Notes: a model not told the origin generated them from the letters alone. A stretch of 64,000 nt of DNA from CAVWDI01 sp963793095 (GCA_963793095.1 CAWBYY010000002.1:806001-870000); one strand, 5' to 3'; counted from the first letter of the stretch, positions 1 through 8,437 are shown. Numbers and translations are program-made.

Positions 1-425
1 ACGGAGCTACCGGGCAGGTGCCATCCGGGTTGTCTGAGTGGTTGAATTTCGCGGGTTTGACATTAACCACTGAAATAGCGCTTGATATTGAAAGTGGGCT
101 GGCGTGCGGCAGGCGCGAAATTGGGGGCGGATATCAAATATTGGAGGTCCCCCTGCCTTGTGTGGTATCGGTAAAGACTGCCTGTAACGAACCCCGTTTC
201 ATGGACTATGAACGTAAAGAATGGGCATTCGACCGGGAGCGCGTCACAATCTGGGGCGCCGAGCAGATTGATGCTGATCCAGATCTTACCGGCGTAAAGG
301 GATCACCAACAGTGGTCTCCGGATTGAGCCAGGCGCCGGTTCGGAACCGAAAAAAGCAGTTCCTTGAAGGATCGCCGGCTGAAATAGCTGACCAAATAGC
401 CGAAATAATACTGCAGAATTCTTAA
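1..425 (+). CDS. etfB: Electron transfer flavoprotein beta subunit, C-terminal part
   Basis: The reading frame is open from the window edge (first full codon at base 3) to the stop at 423-425, so the start lies outside. The visible segment carries features of EtfB C-termini: TGQVPSGLSEWLNFAG near the start (the adenine-nucleotide-binding TGxxG...AEWLG region), then a beta-rich stretch ending in PCVVSVKTACNEPRF, equivalent to the LPAVVTA...NEPRY segment of the family. EtfB binds AMP and forms the FAD-containing heterodimer with EtfA that passes electrons from acyl-CoA and other dehydrogenases. A GTG at 18 could be mistaken for a start, but the homology continues upstream of it. The partner etfA is not in the window. 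Confidence 0.85.
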   Translation, partial: GATGQVPSGLSEWLNFAGLTLTTEIALDIESGLACGRREIGGGYQILEVPLPCVVSVKTACNEPRFMDYERKEWAFDRERVTIWGAEQIDADPDLTGVKGSPTVVSGLSQAPVRNRKKQFLEGSPAEIADQIAEIILQNS

Positions 426-431
426 AACGGC

Positions 432-483
432 GGGTAATTTTTACCCTGGTTTTCACCTGCTATTGTTTGCGGGGGTGAAAACC
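432..483. terminator. Two consecutive inverted repeats after etfB
   Basis: Two perfect inverted repeats follow the etfB stop by 6 bases. The first is GGGTAA-TTT-TTACCC at 432-446. The second has 10-bp arms, GGTTTTCACC at 448-457 and GGTGAAAACC at 474-483, around a 16-base loop. Neither is followed by a strong T tract, so termination is inferred from position; a protein-binding site is the alternative. Confidence 0.4.
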
Positions 484-549
484 TTTGGATCCTGGCAGCC
501 AAAAGCATGAATTTACTCTCTGAGTTTGTCATCAGCATTAAAAATCAGC

Positions 550-578
550 TTGACGGGACTTTTCCATCCTGTTAGAAT
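550..578 (+). promoter_or_regulatory. Sigma-70-type promoter of the cold-shock gene
   Basis: TTGACG (550-555), a 17-base spacer and TAGAAT (573-578) form a good vegetative promoter. The predicted start near 585 gives the cold-shock gene a leader of about 140 bases, in line with the long structured leaders known for cspA-type mRNAs. The rest of the stretch between the inverted repeats and the gene shows nothing else recognisable. Confidence 0.6.
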
Positions 579-727
579 CGATATGCTAAGGGTGCTACAA
601 GATTTCGTTACAAGGAAATAGACGAAGACTCAGACAGCGGTTCCCTGGGTCTTTTTGTATTATGTCCGGGTTTATCGAATATTGAGGCAGCCATAATAAA
701 TATCAAAAATTTGAAGGAGCAGCAGTA

Positions 728-937
728 ATGTCGGAAAGAATTATCGGCACAGTAAAATGGTTTAATAATGCTAAAGGCTATGGGTTCCTGGCGCAGGAAG
801 AAGGAGACGATGTATTTGTACATTATTCCGCCATCCAGAACGAGGGATTCAAAACGCTTGAAGAGGGTCAGCAGGTAGAATTTTCTATCGAAGAAGGCCC
901 TAAAGGGCTGCAAGCCAGCAATGTCGTCTCTCTCTAA
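728..937 (+). CDS. Cold-shock protein (CspA family)
   Basis: This 69-residue protein is a single cold-shock (OB-fold) domain. RNP1 is KGYGFL (residues 16-21) and RNP2 is VFVHY (29-33); the N-terminal GTVKWFNNAKG is also diagnostic. Family members bind single-stranded RNA and DNA and act as RNA chaperones in the cytoplasm. The ATG at 728 is preceded by GGAGCAGCAGTA, with GGAG eight bases upstream. The gene is monocistronic: it has its own promoter (550-578), a leader of about 140 bases and an intrinsic terminator 25 bases after the stop. A long leader suggests temperature-dependent control at the mRNA level, which is inference. Length is normal for the family. Confidence 0.95.
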   Translation: MSERIIGTVKWFNNAKGYGFLAQEEGDDVFVHYSAIQNEGFKTLEEGQQVEFSIEEGPKGLQASNVVSL

Positions 938-961
938 ATAATCCTAATATTAAAATCGAAC

Positions 962-996
962 AAGCCCCGGCATTCGAAACCGGGGCTTTTATTTTT
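962..996 (+). terminator. Rho-independent terminator after the cold-shock gene
   Basis: Perfect 9-bp stem AAGCCCCGG (962-970) / CCGGGGCTT (980-988), a 9-base loop, and a downstream T-rich run. Classical intrinsic terminator. Confidence 0.85.
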
Positions 997-1085
997 AATC
1001 AAAAAAACTGATTTGTTATGGATTGGATATCTGGTTTATAAGTTAAAATAAATTCTAAATCCGGTGAATTGTCTGGAGGGACAGA

Positions 1086-1827
1086 ATGCGAAGAATCGCG
1101 ATTGCATTATCAAAAGGCGGGGTTGGAAAAACGACTACTGCGGTGAATCTGGCTGCCGGAATCGCCCGTTCCGGAAAAACGGTCCTGCTTATTGATGCTG
1201 ATACGCAGGGGCAGGTTGCGCGTGCGCTGGGCCAGAATCCGGAAACTGGATTGGCAGATTATATCCTGGGGAATAAGGAATTAGAAGAAGCTCTCCACTC
1301 CTGCCGGCAGAACCTGTGGGTGCTGGCCGGGGGACGCTCTATGTCAGGTATCAAAAGGCTGATCACCAGAAAGGATTACGGCGGTGAAACCACCCTCTCT
1401 GAAGCCCTGGAACCGCTGAACGATCGTTTTGATTTTGTGCTGGTTGATACCGGTCCGGGCTGGGATGCGGTAACAATAAATGTTCTTTTTTATGTCCAGG
1501 AAATCCTGGCTCCAGTCTCTTTGGAAGTGCTGACTCTCCAGGGTTTGATGGAATTTTCTGAGAGTGTCAGACGCGATCCAAAAATACAATAACGATTTGA
1601 AAATCAAATATATCCTGCCCACATTTTATGACCGCAGGGTAAAAAAATCTGAGGAAATTAATATTCAATTGAAGAAGCATTTTGGAGAGATTGTTTGCCA
1701 GCCTGTTCGTTACAATGTGCGGCTTTCAGAAGCACCAGGGTATGGTCTGACGATATTTGAGTATTCACCCAGGTCTGCTGGAGCAGAGGATTATAAAAAA
1801 ATAACAGAAAGGATAATAGCCGGATGA
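1086..1827 (+). CDS. ParA/Soj-family ATPase, interrupted by a frame change
   Basis: The N-terminal part (1086 to about 1565) has the deviant Walker A KGGVGKTTTA with signature Lys10 and P-loop Lys15, a DADTQGQ switch and VLVDTGPG as Walker B. The frame then closes at 1592, while the neighbouring frame carries the rest of the fold (SDAIQKYNNDL... to ...SEAPGYGLTIFEYSP, the typical Soj C-terminus) to the stop at 1825-1827. Removing one base near 1563-1568 restores a single protein of about 247 residues, normal for ParA. ParA proteins are dimerising ATPases that position DNA or other cargo on the nucleoid. No ParB gene is adjacent; instead a small gene overlaps the stop by ATGA. This may be a sequencing indel or a real inactivation. 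Confidence 0.85.
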
Positions 1828-2192
1828 CGCCAAGAAAAGAAACCCCCGATTTACTTGCTGAAATGCTGGGCGCCCAAATCCCAGCCGGCGATGAAGTCAG
1901 CCGTGAGCAGGTTGCACCTCCAAAACCAGCCCGCGCGCCAAGGCAAAAGCCAGCCAAATCCCGACCTCAAAAATTTGAACTGATTATTGTCACATTTCAG
2001 GATTACCGCGGATTGCGCCCACGGTATGAAAACGGAAGAGAATATAAAAACTGGATGGAACTGCCTCTCATCCATGACTATCTCAACGATTTGAGTTCAG
2101 ATGGATGGGAACTTGTCTCGGCAAGCGCCGGAGAGAGGATGTACGGGAGTTTTGACAGGCACCACCTGTATTTCAGGCGCTTGATTTCCTGA
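1824..2192 (+). CDS. DUF4177-like small protein coupled to ParA
   Basis: A 122-residue protein whose ATG overlaps the parA stop (ATGA), implying translational coupling. Residues 1-45 are a disordered, Pro/Ala/Lys-rich basic tail; residues 50-122 resemble the DUF4177 fold, with a beta strand (FELIIVTFQ), a helix (LIHDYLNDLSSDGWELVSA) containing the signature WELV, and a terminal strand ending YFRR. Function is unknown. Its place directly behind an orphan ParA suggests it is the adaptor or cargo-recognition partner that ParB provides in other systems; a basic tail would suit contact with ParA or DNA. That role is inference from context only. Confidence 0.7.
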   Translation: MTPRKETPDLLAEMLGAQIPAGDEVSREQVAPPKPARAPRQKPAKSRPQKFELIIVTFQDYRGLRPRYENGREYKNWMELPLIHDYLNDLSSDGWELVSASAGERMYGSFDRHHLYFRRLIS

Positions 2193-2303
2193 AACAGACT
2201 TAAATTACTTAACAAGTGCTAATAAAAATCTAGCCAAACTTAACTTTTCCAGGCACATCTGGCTGGTTTACAATTTTCCTATTCCTGATCGGAGCCTTTA
2301 TCT

Positions 2304-2450
2304 TTGAATAAAGAAATAATCCCCCCAAAAAAACGGGCTTATCCAGGCCTTTATGAAAAAGTTATCCCATTAGCAATCAGTCTAATTGCTGTGTTTGTCT
2401 TGTTGCTAATTGCTGTCAGTTTGTTTATCCTCCTGCGTGATTTGATCTGA
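2304..2450 (+). CDS. Small single-span membrane protein (48 residues)
   Basis: A short open frame starting with TTG at 2304, with GGAG at 2291-2294 nine bases upstream. It encodes 48 residues: a basic, Pro-containing cytoplasmic head (NKEIIPPKKRAYPGLYEKV) and one hydrophobic helix of about 23 residues (IPLAISLIAVFVLLLIAVSLFIL), ending in RDLI. The clean head-plus-helix design and good ribosome site argue for a real gene despite its size. It ends 4 bases before the start of a seven-span membrane protein on the same strand, so the two are probably co-translated and may act together in the membrane. No function is known to me. Confidence 0.6.
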   Translation: MNKEIIPPKKRAYPGLYEKVIPLAISLIAVFVLLLIAVSLFILLRDLI

Positions 2451-2454
2451 TCTA

Positions 2455-3213
2455 GTGAACATTAGCCTCTTGGGAGTTATTTTGAATATATTGTTTATTT
2501 TTATTCCATTGGTTGCGTCCATAATAAGTTTTATTTTCGCGTTTCTGGTCTTCAGGCGTTACAGATTGCGCAAAGGGACTTATCTTCTGATATGGGGGAT
2601 TGGGCTGGTCTTTTATGGTATCGGCGGGTTTTGCGAGTTCTACTACGGTGCATTTGGTTGGAATTCAATCATCTTCCGGGCATGGTACCTGTTTGGTGCT
2701 GTTCTGGTAGCGGCATGGCTTGGTCAGGGCACGGTTTACTTGTTAGCCAAGAGGAGTTGGGCGAATGGTACCATGGTGGTGCTGCTGGTTGCCTCTACGT
2801 ATGCAGCATTTCGGGTGTTCACAGCCCAGCTTGATCCTGCATTATTGACTTCCAGTGTGCATACCGGCAGCGAATTAAGCGGTCATGCTATCACCACACC
2901 AGGGGTGAGGATCATAACGCCCTTTTTTAACCTGTATGGCACAATCACGCTGGTTGGAGGCGCGCTTTATTCAGCCTGGCTTTTCTGGCGGAAGCGGATC
3001 CTGCTGCACCGCACGATTGGCAATATCCTTATCGCTGCTGGGGCGCTCCTGCCGGCATTCGGTGGGGCTTTCAGCCGTTTTGGGGTTCCGGCGGCATTGT
3101 ATCTGGGTGAATTTTTTGGGGTTATCCTTATCTTCACTGGGTTCATCCGGGCGACAACCCCGATGGGAGAAAAAATGCAGGCAGTCCCGGATCAAAATTA
3201 TGCTGGGGATTAA
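2455..3213 (+). CDS. Seven-transmembrane protein of unknown function
   Basis: 252 residues with about seven hydrophobic helices (roughly 3-33, 42-64, 72-98, 105-124, 154-178, 187-209, 214-233) separated by short, often positively charged loops (RRYRLRK, FWRKRILLHR). No catalytic or ligand motif is visible and I do not recognise the family beyond a general conserved integral membrane protein. The start is GTG at 2455, without a clear ribosome site, 4 bases after the stop of the 48-residue membrane gene, which points to translational coupling. A role as a sensor membrane domain or transport partner is possible but unsupported. Confidence 0.7.
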   Translation: MNISLLGVILNILFIFIPLVASIISFIFAFLVFRRYRLRKGTYLLIWGIGLVFYGIGGFCEFYYGAFGWNSIIFRAWYLFGAVLVAAWLGQGTVYLLAKRSWANGTMVVLLVASTYAAFRVFTAQLDPALLTSSVHTGSELSGHAITTPGVRIITPFFNLYGTITLVGGALYSAWLFWRKRILLHRTIGNILIAAGALLPAFGGAFSRFGVPAALYLGEFFGVILIFTGFIRATTPMGEKMQAVPDQNYAGD

Positions 3214-3352
3214 TCCTGCTTAGTATTTAGACCAGGCGAATAAATATTGAGTGGGCAAATCGAGTTCTTACCTGTCTACTATATAAAAACTGTCAGGATT
3301 TTGAGACCGCCTGGTACTGCTTCCCGGGTGTTGAATTAATGAATTGGAATTT

Positions 3353-3793
3353 TCAACCTATGTGCGGCGCCTGGTAGGCGGGAGATTTGTGCACATGAAC
3401 CACTTTCCATTCTCCGTCCAGCCTGACGATTACCCGGCTTTCATTGTGTGCAGCGACAGTTACTCCTTCATCCGTTCCCGAGCTGGTGAGCAGTGTATAA
3501 CTGGCTATTGCTATCTCGCCATAGCGCTGAATCCGCAGGTTTGCTAGGTCAAAACGTGTCCGGGGTGGTTCCATTCTTCTTTCGCCCTTTACTTCCGCTC
3601 CAAAAACAAGTCCTCGCTGGGCGTTTTCTGACATCATAAAATCGTGAAATGGCAGCCCTTCCAGTCTGTGCGGCGTAACCCACCACTCATAAAGGGTCAG
3701 CTCATCGCTGGTTGTGGCGTGGTATGTTGAGATATCGTTCTTATATATTGCCTCTAAATGCCCAATCAGAAATTTGTGTATTTCGGGGTCCAT
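3353..3793 (-). CDS. NTF2-like (SnoaL/CaMKII-association type) protein
   Basis: 146 residues with the alpha+beta cone layout of the NTF2-like superfamily: an N-terminal helix (IHKFLIGHLEAIYKND), a central segment, and C-terminal strands ending ESRVIVRLDGEWKVVHVHKS. The last element (R-V-x-x-R-x-D-G-x-W-x-x-V-H-x-H-x-S) matches proteins related to the association domain of CaM kinase II, often annotated as SnoaL-like or DUF4440. Such proteins bind small hydrophobic ligands or act as isomerases; none can be assigned here. The ATG at 3793 is preceded by AGGAGCGAG. The gene is divergent from the NTPase at 4013 and appears monocistronic. Confidence 0.75.
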   Translation of the reverse strand: MDPEIHKFLIGHLEAIYKNDISTYHATTSDELTLYEWWVTPHRLEGLPFHDFMMSENAQRGLVFGAEVKGERRMEPPRTRFDLANLRIQRYGEIAIASYTLLTSSGTDEGVTVAAHNESRVIVRLDGEWKVVHVHKSPAYQAPHIG

Positions 3794-3973
3794 TTTTACT
3801 CGCTCCTATCACAGGCAGTTGAAATTTTATCCTCGGTTTCCTGCCAGTTTTGAAGTTTTATTTTACACAGGTTTTCTCCTAATAACCAAAACATTTTAAA
3901 AAGATATTCCTTATTCCTGTTCGAAAAAAAAATTCGCAAGAATACCTGTGACAGACGATTGTATCTGGCTGGT

Positions 3974-4002
3974 TTGACATGGATTAACACCTGTCGTAAA
4001 CT
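3974..4002 (+). promoter_or_regulatory. Promoter giving a near-leaderless NTPase transcript
   Basis: TTGACA (3974-3979), 17-base spacer, TAAACT (3997-4002). The predicted transcription start lies near 4008-4012, at or just before the ATG at 4013. Together with the lack of a Shine-Dalgarno site this suggests a leaderless message. Confidence 0.5.
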
Positions 4003-4012
4003 CTTCTGTGTT

Positions 4013-4540
4013 ATGGCGACCCGGATTCTTCTTACAGGTTATCCTGGATGCGGTAAGACCACCGTAGTCGATAGGGTATTGAGCCTTTACCGGGGACAGG
4101 CTGGTGGTTTTATTACAAGGGAGATTCGGGAATCCGGCCGCAGGAGAGGTTTTGAACTGGTCACTCTTGATGGACGCCGGGGGATTCTCGCCCATATGGA
4201 TCTTAAATCTGCAGAGAGGGTGGGTAAATATGGAGTCGATATATATATACTGGAATCCATAGGTGTCGATGAGATTGAGAAAAGCTTGTCAGCCGGTGAG
4301 TTGATTGTGATTGATGAAATTGGATCGATGGAAATCCTGTCTGAAAAATTCTGTGAAACAATCCAGAAGGTAATCACAAGCGAGGCTGATCTTCTCGGGA
4401 CCATATCGAGGAGGAGTCATCCATTCCTGAATGAAATTAGAAATCTCCCGGATATCCTGTTGATCCGTGTTGATCAGACAAACCGGGACGAGCTATCTGA
4501 GATTATTCTTTCAAAATTGACGGGTCAAAAGGTGAAATGA
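4013..4540 (+). CDS. THEP1-type nucleoside-triphosphatase
   Basis: P-loop NTPase of the THEP1 (COG1618) family. Walker A is GYPGCGKT (residues 8-15 from this start), Walker B is IVIDEIG followed by SMEILSEKF, and the arm motif GGFITREIRE is characteristic. Family members hydrolyse ATP, GTP and other NTPs; their cellular role is unsettled. An in-frame TTG exists at 3959, but the ATG at 4013 places the P-loop about eight residues from the N-terminus, as in homologues, and fits a promoter whose start site would fall just upstream. The stop overlaps the next gene (hydantoinase A) by ATGA, so a functional link with the ATP-using hydantoinase/oxoprolinase is likely though unproven. Confidence 0.85.
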   Translation: MATRILLTGYPGCGKTTVVDRVLSLYRGQAGGFITREIRESGRRRGFELVTLDGRRGILAHMDLKSAERVGKYGVDIYILESIGVDEIEKSLSAGELIVIDEIGSMEILSEKFCETIQKVITSEADLLGTISRRSHPFLNEIRNLPDILLIRVDQTNRDELSEIILSKLTGQKVK

Positions 4541-6669
4541 GGCATTCGGATCAAGAAAATACCAGAGATGCCCATACGAATGCTTCTGGTCTTCGAATTG
4601 GGATTGATATTGGAGGTACATTTACTGATTTTGTCGTGTTCGATCCCAACACGGGCAGCCTGAAATCATTGAAGCTGCTGACCACACCAGAAAACCCGGC
4701 CCGGGTGGTGATGGAAGGATTAAAACAAATTGTTTCTGACCTGAATCAGCCGGATAGAGAAACCTTGGATATCATCCACGGATCCACCGTCGCCACGAAT
4801 GCCTTGATCGAACGTAAGGGTGCCCGGACAGCGCTGGTAACCACCGAAGGATTCCGGGATGTGCTCCAGATTGGCAGGCAGAACCGACCCGAATTATATA
4901 ATCTCACCCCTCAGATTCCCGCCCCAATCATCCCGGGGGACCTGCGATTTGAGGCTATGGAGCGAGTTGATCACTGCGGCGCGGTTATAAAACCGTTGGA
5001 AGAGGCACCATTGTTTAAGCTCATGGGGGAATTGGATTCGCGGGATGTCGAAGCGGTTGCGGTTTGTCTTTTATTTTCATTCATAAATCCGTCCCATGAA
5101 CAGAAAATAGGCCGCTTGCTGTGCGAACACGGTTATTTTGTATCTCTGTCAAGTGAGGTGCTGCCCGAGTACCGGGAATATGAACGGATGAGCACTACCG
5201 CTGTGAACGCATATGTATCCCCGGTTTTGAACCGTTACCTTGCCTATCTGGATGAGCGGCTTTCAGAATTGAATTCGGATATCAATTTCAGGATTCTTCA
5301 GTCGAATGGAGGCAGCATCAATGTCCAGCAAGCGCGCTCGAAAGGCGTCCGGAGCATCCTTTCAGGCCCGGCGGGTGGGGTGGTTGGCGCGCATGCGGTT
5401 GCCTCAAATATCTCCCACGTCTTATTTGAAGAAATTAAAACCGAGTCCAATTCAAATATTAAAACGATCACTTTTGATATGGGTGGAACTTCAACCGATG
5501 TTTCCCTGGTTGATGAGGAGCCCAGAGTCACCACAGAGGCGGTGGTAGCCGGATTTCCTATCCGGGTGCCGGTTTTGGATATCCATACCATCGGTGCCGG
5601 GGGCGGCTCGATTGCCCATGTTGACCCCGGCGGAGCTCTGCGGGTCGGGCCGCATAGCGCTGGTTCCGATCCGGGTCCAGCATGTTATGGAAAAGGTGAC
5701 TTTGCTACAGTAACCGACGCGAATCTCGTCCTGGGCAGGCTGGCGCCTGAATTCTTTCTCGGTGGCAGGCTCCCACTTCAGGAAGGGAAATCCGGGAAAG
5801 TTTTATCGGTTATCGGCGAACAATTAGGTTTAAATCTTTTGCAGACTGCGCTCGGAGTGGTGGAGATTGTTAATGCACATATGGAGAGGGCGCTCAGGGT
5901 TATTTCAGTTGAACGCGGCTATGATCCGAAATACTGCCGGATGCTGTCCTTTGGGGGCTCGGGTGGTTTGCACGCGGTTGATTTAGCCCGCAGGACTGGC
6001 ATACCGGTTGTGGTCATCCCCCCTTTGGCTTCCACCCTGTCAGCTTACGGCATGCTGGTGGCTGATGTTATTAAAGATTATGCCCTGACCGTTATGCTGG
6101 ATACCGGGGATGGTCAGCTTGAGCTTGATGGTCTTTTTGCACCAATGGTCCAGAATGGGTTAAATGAAATGGCTGGCGAGGGAATCTGCTCAGATTGCAT
6201 CCATATTGAAAAGCACCTTGATTTACGCTATAAAGGCCAGTCATACGAATTACGGGTACCTTACGTCCCGGATTATATCCAGGTTTTTCACAGGCAGCAT
6301 TCCAGAACTTATGGCTACAGCCAACCGGGAGAACCGGTTGAGATAGTAAATATCCGGGTCCGGGGGGTGGGAAAAATTGATCCCCCCCTGTTGACGGAGA
6401 TCCCTCCGGGCGGTTCAGATCCAGCAGGAGCCTATATTGAGAATATACCGGTAATTTTCGGGACGGATGGATCAGTTTCAACTGAAGAAAAAGGGAGATA
6501 CTGCACGATATCCACCCCATTTTATCTCTGGGACCGGTTACAGGCTGAAAACCGGATTTCTGGGCCTTCAGTGGTGGTTCGCTCGGATACAACTGTGCTG
6601 CTTTCTCCGGGTGATAAAGCGATAATAGACCGTTATGCGAATCTGGTAATTGAAGTCGGCAAACCATGA
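4537..6669 (+). CDS. hyuA: Hydantoinase/oxoprolinase subunit A (HyuA family)
   Basis: 710 residues with the full HyuA layout: N-terminal actin-like nucleotide-binding segment with GIDIGGTFTDFVVFD (about 22-36), IHGSTVATNALIERKGA, the second ATPase half with TFDMGGTSTDVSLVD and IGAGGGSIA, and the C-terminal domain. The family covers N-methylhydantoinase, 5-oxoprolinase and acetophenone/acetone carboxylase subunits, all of which use ATP to activate an amide or ketone oxygen. Substrate cannot be read from sequence. It forms an operon with the THEP1 NTPase (4-base overlap) and HyuB (43-base gap). Length is typical for a separate A subunit. Confidence 0.9.
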   Translation: MRHSDQENTRDAHTNASGLRIGIDIGGTFTDFVVFDPNTGSLKSLKLLTTPENPARVVMEGLKQIVSDLNQPDRETLDIIHGSTVATNALIERKGARTALVTTEGFRDVLQIGRQNRPELYNLTPQIPAPIIPGDLRFEAMERVDHCGAVIKPLEEAPLFKLMGELDSRDVEAVAVCLLFSFINPSHEQKIGRLLCEHGYFVSLSSEVLPEYREYERMSTTAVNAYVSPVLNRYLAYLDERLSELNSDINFRILQSNGGSINVQQARSKGVRSILSGPAGGVVGAHAVASNISHVLFEEIKTESNSNIKTITFDMGGTSTDVSLVDEEPRVTTEAVVAGFPIRVPVLDIHTIGAGGGSIAHVDPGGALRVGPHSAGSDPGPACYGKGDFATVTDANLVLGRLAPEFFLGGRLPLQEGKSGKVLSVIGEQLGLNLLQTALGVVEIVNAHMERALRVISVERGYDPKYCRMLSFGGSGGLHAVDLARRTGIPVVVIPPLASTLSAYGMLVADVIKDYALTVMLDTGDGQLELDGLFAPMVQNGLNEMAGEGICSDCIHIEKHLDLRYKGQSYELRVPYVPDYIQVFHRQHSRTYGYSQPGEPVEIVNIRVRGVGKIDPPLLTEIPPGGSDPAGAYIENIPVIFGTDGSVSTEEKGRYCTISTPFYLWDRLQAENRISGPSVVVRSDTTVLLSPGDKAIIDRYANLVIEVGKP

Positions 6670-6712
6670 TTTCTTGTTTTATTTATAGGAAGGTTTGTTG
6701 GTTGGAGGCGGT

Positions 6713-8332
6713 ATGAGTATATATGACCCAGTCCGTCTCGAGATATTCAAACATCTGTTTGCTGCAGTTGCAGAGGAGATGGGAGTGGTCCTCTGCCGTT
6801 CGAGCTATTCCCCGAACATAAAAGAACGCCGTGATTATTCCTGCGCGGTGTTCGACCGGCATACAAACATGATTGCCCAGGCAGCTCACATACCAGTCCA
6901 CCTGGGATCGATGCCCTTATCGGTGCAGGCTGCGGTGCAGGCGTTTTCTGATTTGTCTCCCGGAGATGTAATAATCCTTAACGATCCCTTCCGGGGTGGG
7001 ACACACCTGCCGGATATCACCCTGGTATCACCTGTTTTTACACAGCCGATCCGGGTGGGGGATGAGACCACAAATACGGAACACGAATTACTCGGATTTG
7101 TCGCCAGCCGGGCCCATCATTCCGATGTGGGCGGCATCTCTCCCGGTTCAATGCCGGTTTCGAAGGAGATCTTCCAGGAGGGGATTATCATACCGCCCAC
7201 AAAATTACTTGAAGGCGGGATTCTTAACCAGGCACTGATGGATATGATTCTGGCGAATGTCCGCACACCTTCAGAACGCAGTGGGGACCTGCAGGCCCAA
7301 ATTGCCGCAAACAAGCGTGGAGTCGAACGGTTTCTGAATATGCATGCTCGTTATGGAAAGAGGGAGATGTCGTTTTACATGGCTGAATTGCTCGATTATA
7401 CCGAGCGTTTGACCCGTAGATTGTTGGAAAAGCTTGGAAAAGGAGAGTACAGTTTCTGTGATTACCTCGATGATGACGGGATAAGTGCCGAGCCTATCCC
7501 GATCAGGGTCTCTGTCAGGATTGACTCGGGTTCAGCCACAATCGATTTCAGCGGTAGTGCGCCCCAGCAGAAGGGCAGCCTGAATGCAGTTTACGCGATT
7601 ACCCTTTCAGCCGTCTATTATGTTTTCAGGAGCCTGCTGGGGCTGGATATTCCCAATAATTCCGGCTGTTTGAGGCCGATCGAGATCATTGCTCCTCAAG
7701 GGACACTGGTAAATGCCAGACCACCGGCGGCTGTCGCTGGCGGTAACGTGGAAACCTCCCAGAGGATAGTGGATGTATTGCTGGGAGCGCTTGCTCAATT
7801 TGGCGGGTGGGAAAACGTGAATGTCAGGATTCCGGCTGCAAGCCAGGGTACCATGAACAATATCACCATCGGAGGTTTTGATCCTTTCCGGGGGAAAAAT
7901 TTTGTTTATTATGAAACCATTGGAGGCGGAATTGGGGCCGGTTTTGATTATCCAGGCCCATCCGGGCTGCATTCGCACATGACCAATACCCTCAATACAC
8001 CAGTTGAGGCGATTGAGTTTGATTATCCGTTCCAGATCCTTCGTTACGAGTTGCGGCGGAGGTCCGGAGGTTCCGGGCGGTTTTCAGGCGGCGATGGAAT
8101 CAGGCGGGATATAAAATTGTTATCAGAAGCGCAGGTTACATTGCTGACTGAACGCCGCCGCCTGGTACCTTATGGTCTCGAGGGTGGCGAACCCGGGCAG
8201 GTTGGTGAGAATATACTGGTAAGTAAAGGGGAAGAGAATCGCCTGCCGGGAAAAGCCTCGATTGAACTTCAGGCAGGCGATGTTCTCAGTATTCGCACCC
8301 CGGGTGGGGGCGGTTATGGTAAAACGGAGTGA
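6713..8332 (+). CDS. hyuB: Hydantoinase/oxoprolinase subunit B (HyuB family)
   Basis: About 539 residues. Family hallmarks are the N-terminal SIYDPVRLEIFKHLFAAVAEEMG, RRDYSCAVFD, GDVIILNDPFRGGTHLPDI, ASRAHHSDVGGISPGSMP and the C-terminal GGSGRFSGGDGI...TPGGGGYG. HyuB is the catalytic partner of HyuA in ATP-dependent opening of cyclic amides or in ketone carboxylation. The start is set at ATG 6713 because GGAGG lies at 6704-6708; an in-frame TTG at 6695 has no ribosome site. His/Asp clusters (GGTHLPD, RAHHSD) that bind metal in carboxylase relatives are present. Together with hyuA this supports a cyclic imide, hydantoin, 5-oxoproline or ketone as substrate; no further choice is possible here. 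Confidence 0.9.
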   Translation: MSIYDPVRLEIFKHLFAAVAEEMGVVLCRSSYSPNIKERRDYSCAVFDRHTNMIAQAAHIPVHLGSMPLSVQAAVQAFSDLSPGDVIILNDPFRGGTHLPDITLVSPVFTQPIRVGDETTNTEHELLGFVASRAHHSDVGGISPGSMPVSKEIFQEGIIIPPTKLLEGGILNQALMDMILANVRTPSERSGDLQAQIAANKRGVERFLNMHARYGKREMSFYMAELLDYTERLTRRLLEKLGKGEYSFCDYLDDDGISAEPIPIRVSVRIDSGSATIDFSGSAPQQKGSLNAVYAITLSAVYYVFRSLLGLDIPNNSGCLRPIEIIAPQGTLVNARPPAAVAGGNVETSQRIVDVLLGALAQFGGWENVNVRIPAASQGTMNNITIGGFDPFRGKNFVYYETIGGGIGAGFDYPGPSGLHSHMTNTLNTPVEAIEFDYPFQILRYELRRRSGGSGRFSGGDGIRRDIKLLSEAQVTLLTERRRLVPYGLEGGEPGQVGENILVSKGEENRLPGKASIELQAGDVLSIRTPGGGGYGKTE

Positions 8333-8437
8333 ATCAAATCCTGGTTCGGGCTGATCCTCGAAATCCCTCAAACAAAATTATCGAACAGTCCGTATTGCCG
8401 GTTTCTTTCGGATTCCTATGAGGGTTCCTGTTAAATT

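Noticed and set aside
608..913. Minus-strand open frame over the cold-shock gene
   Set aside because: Antisense shadow of the cold-shock gene with no family features.
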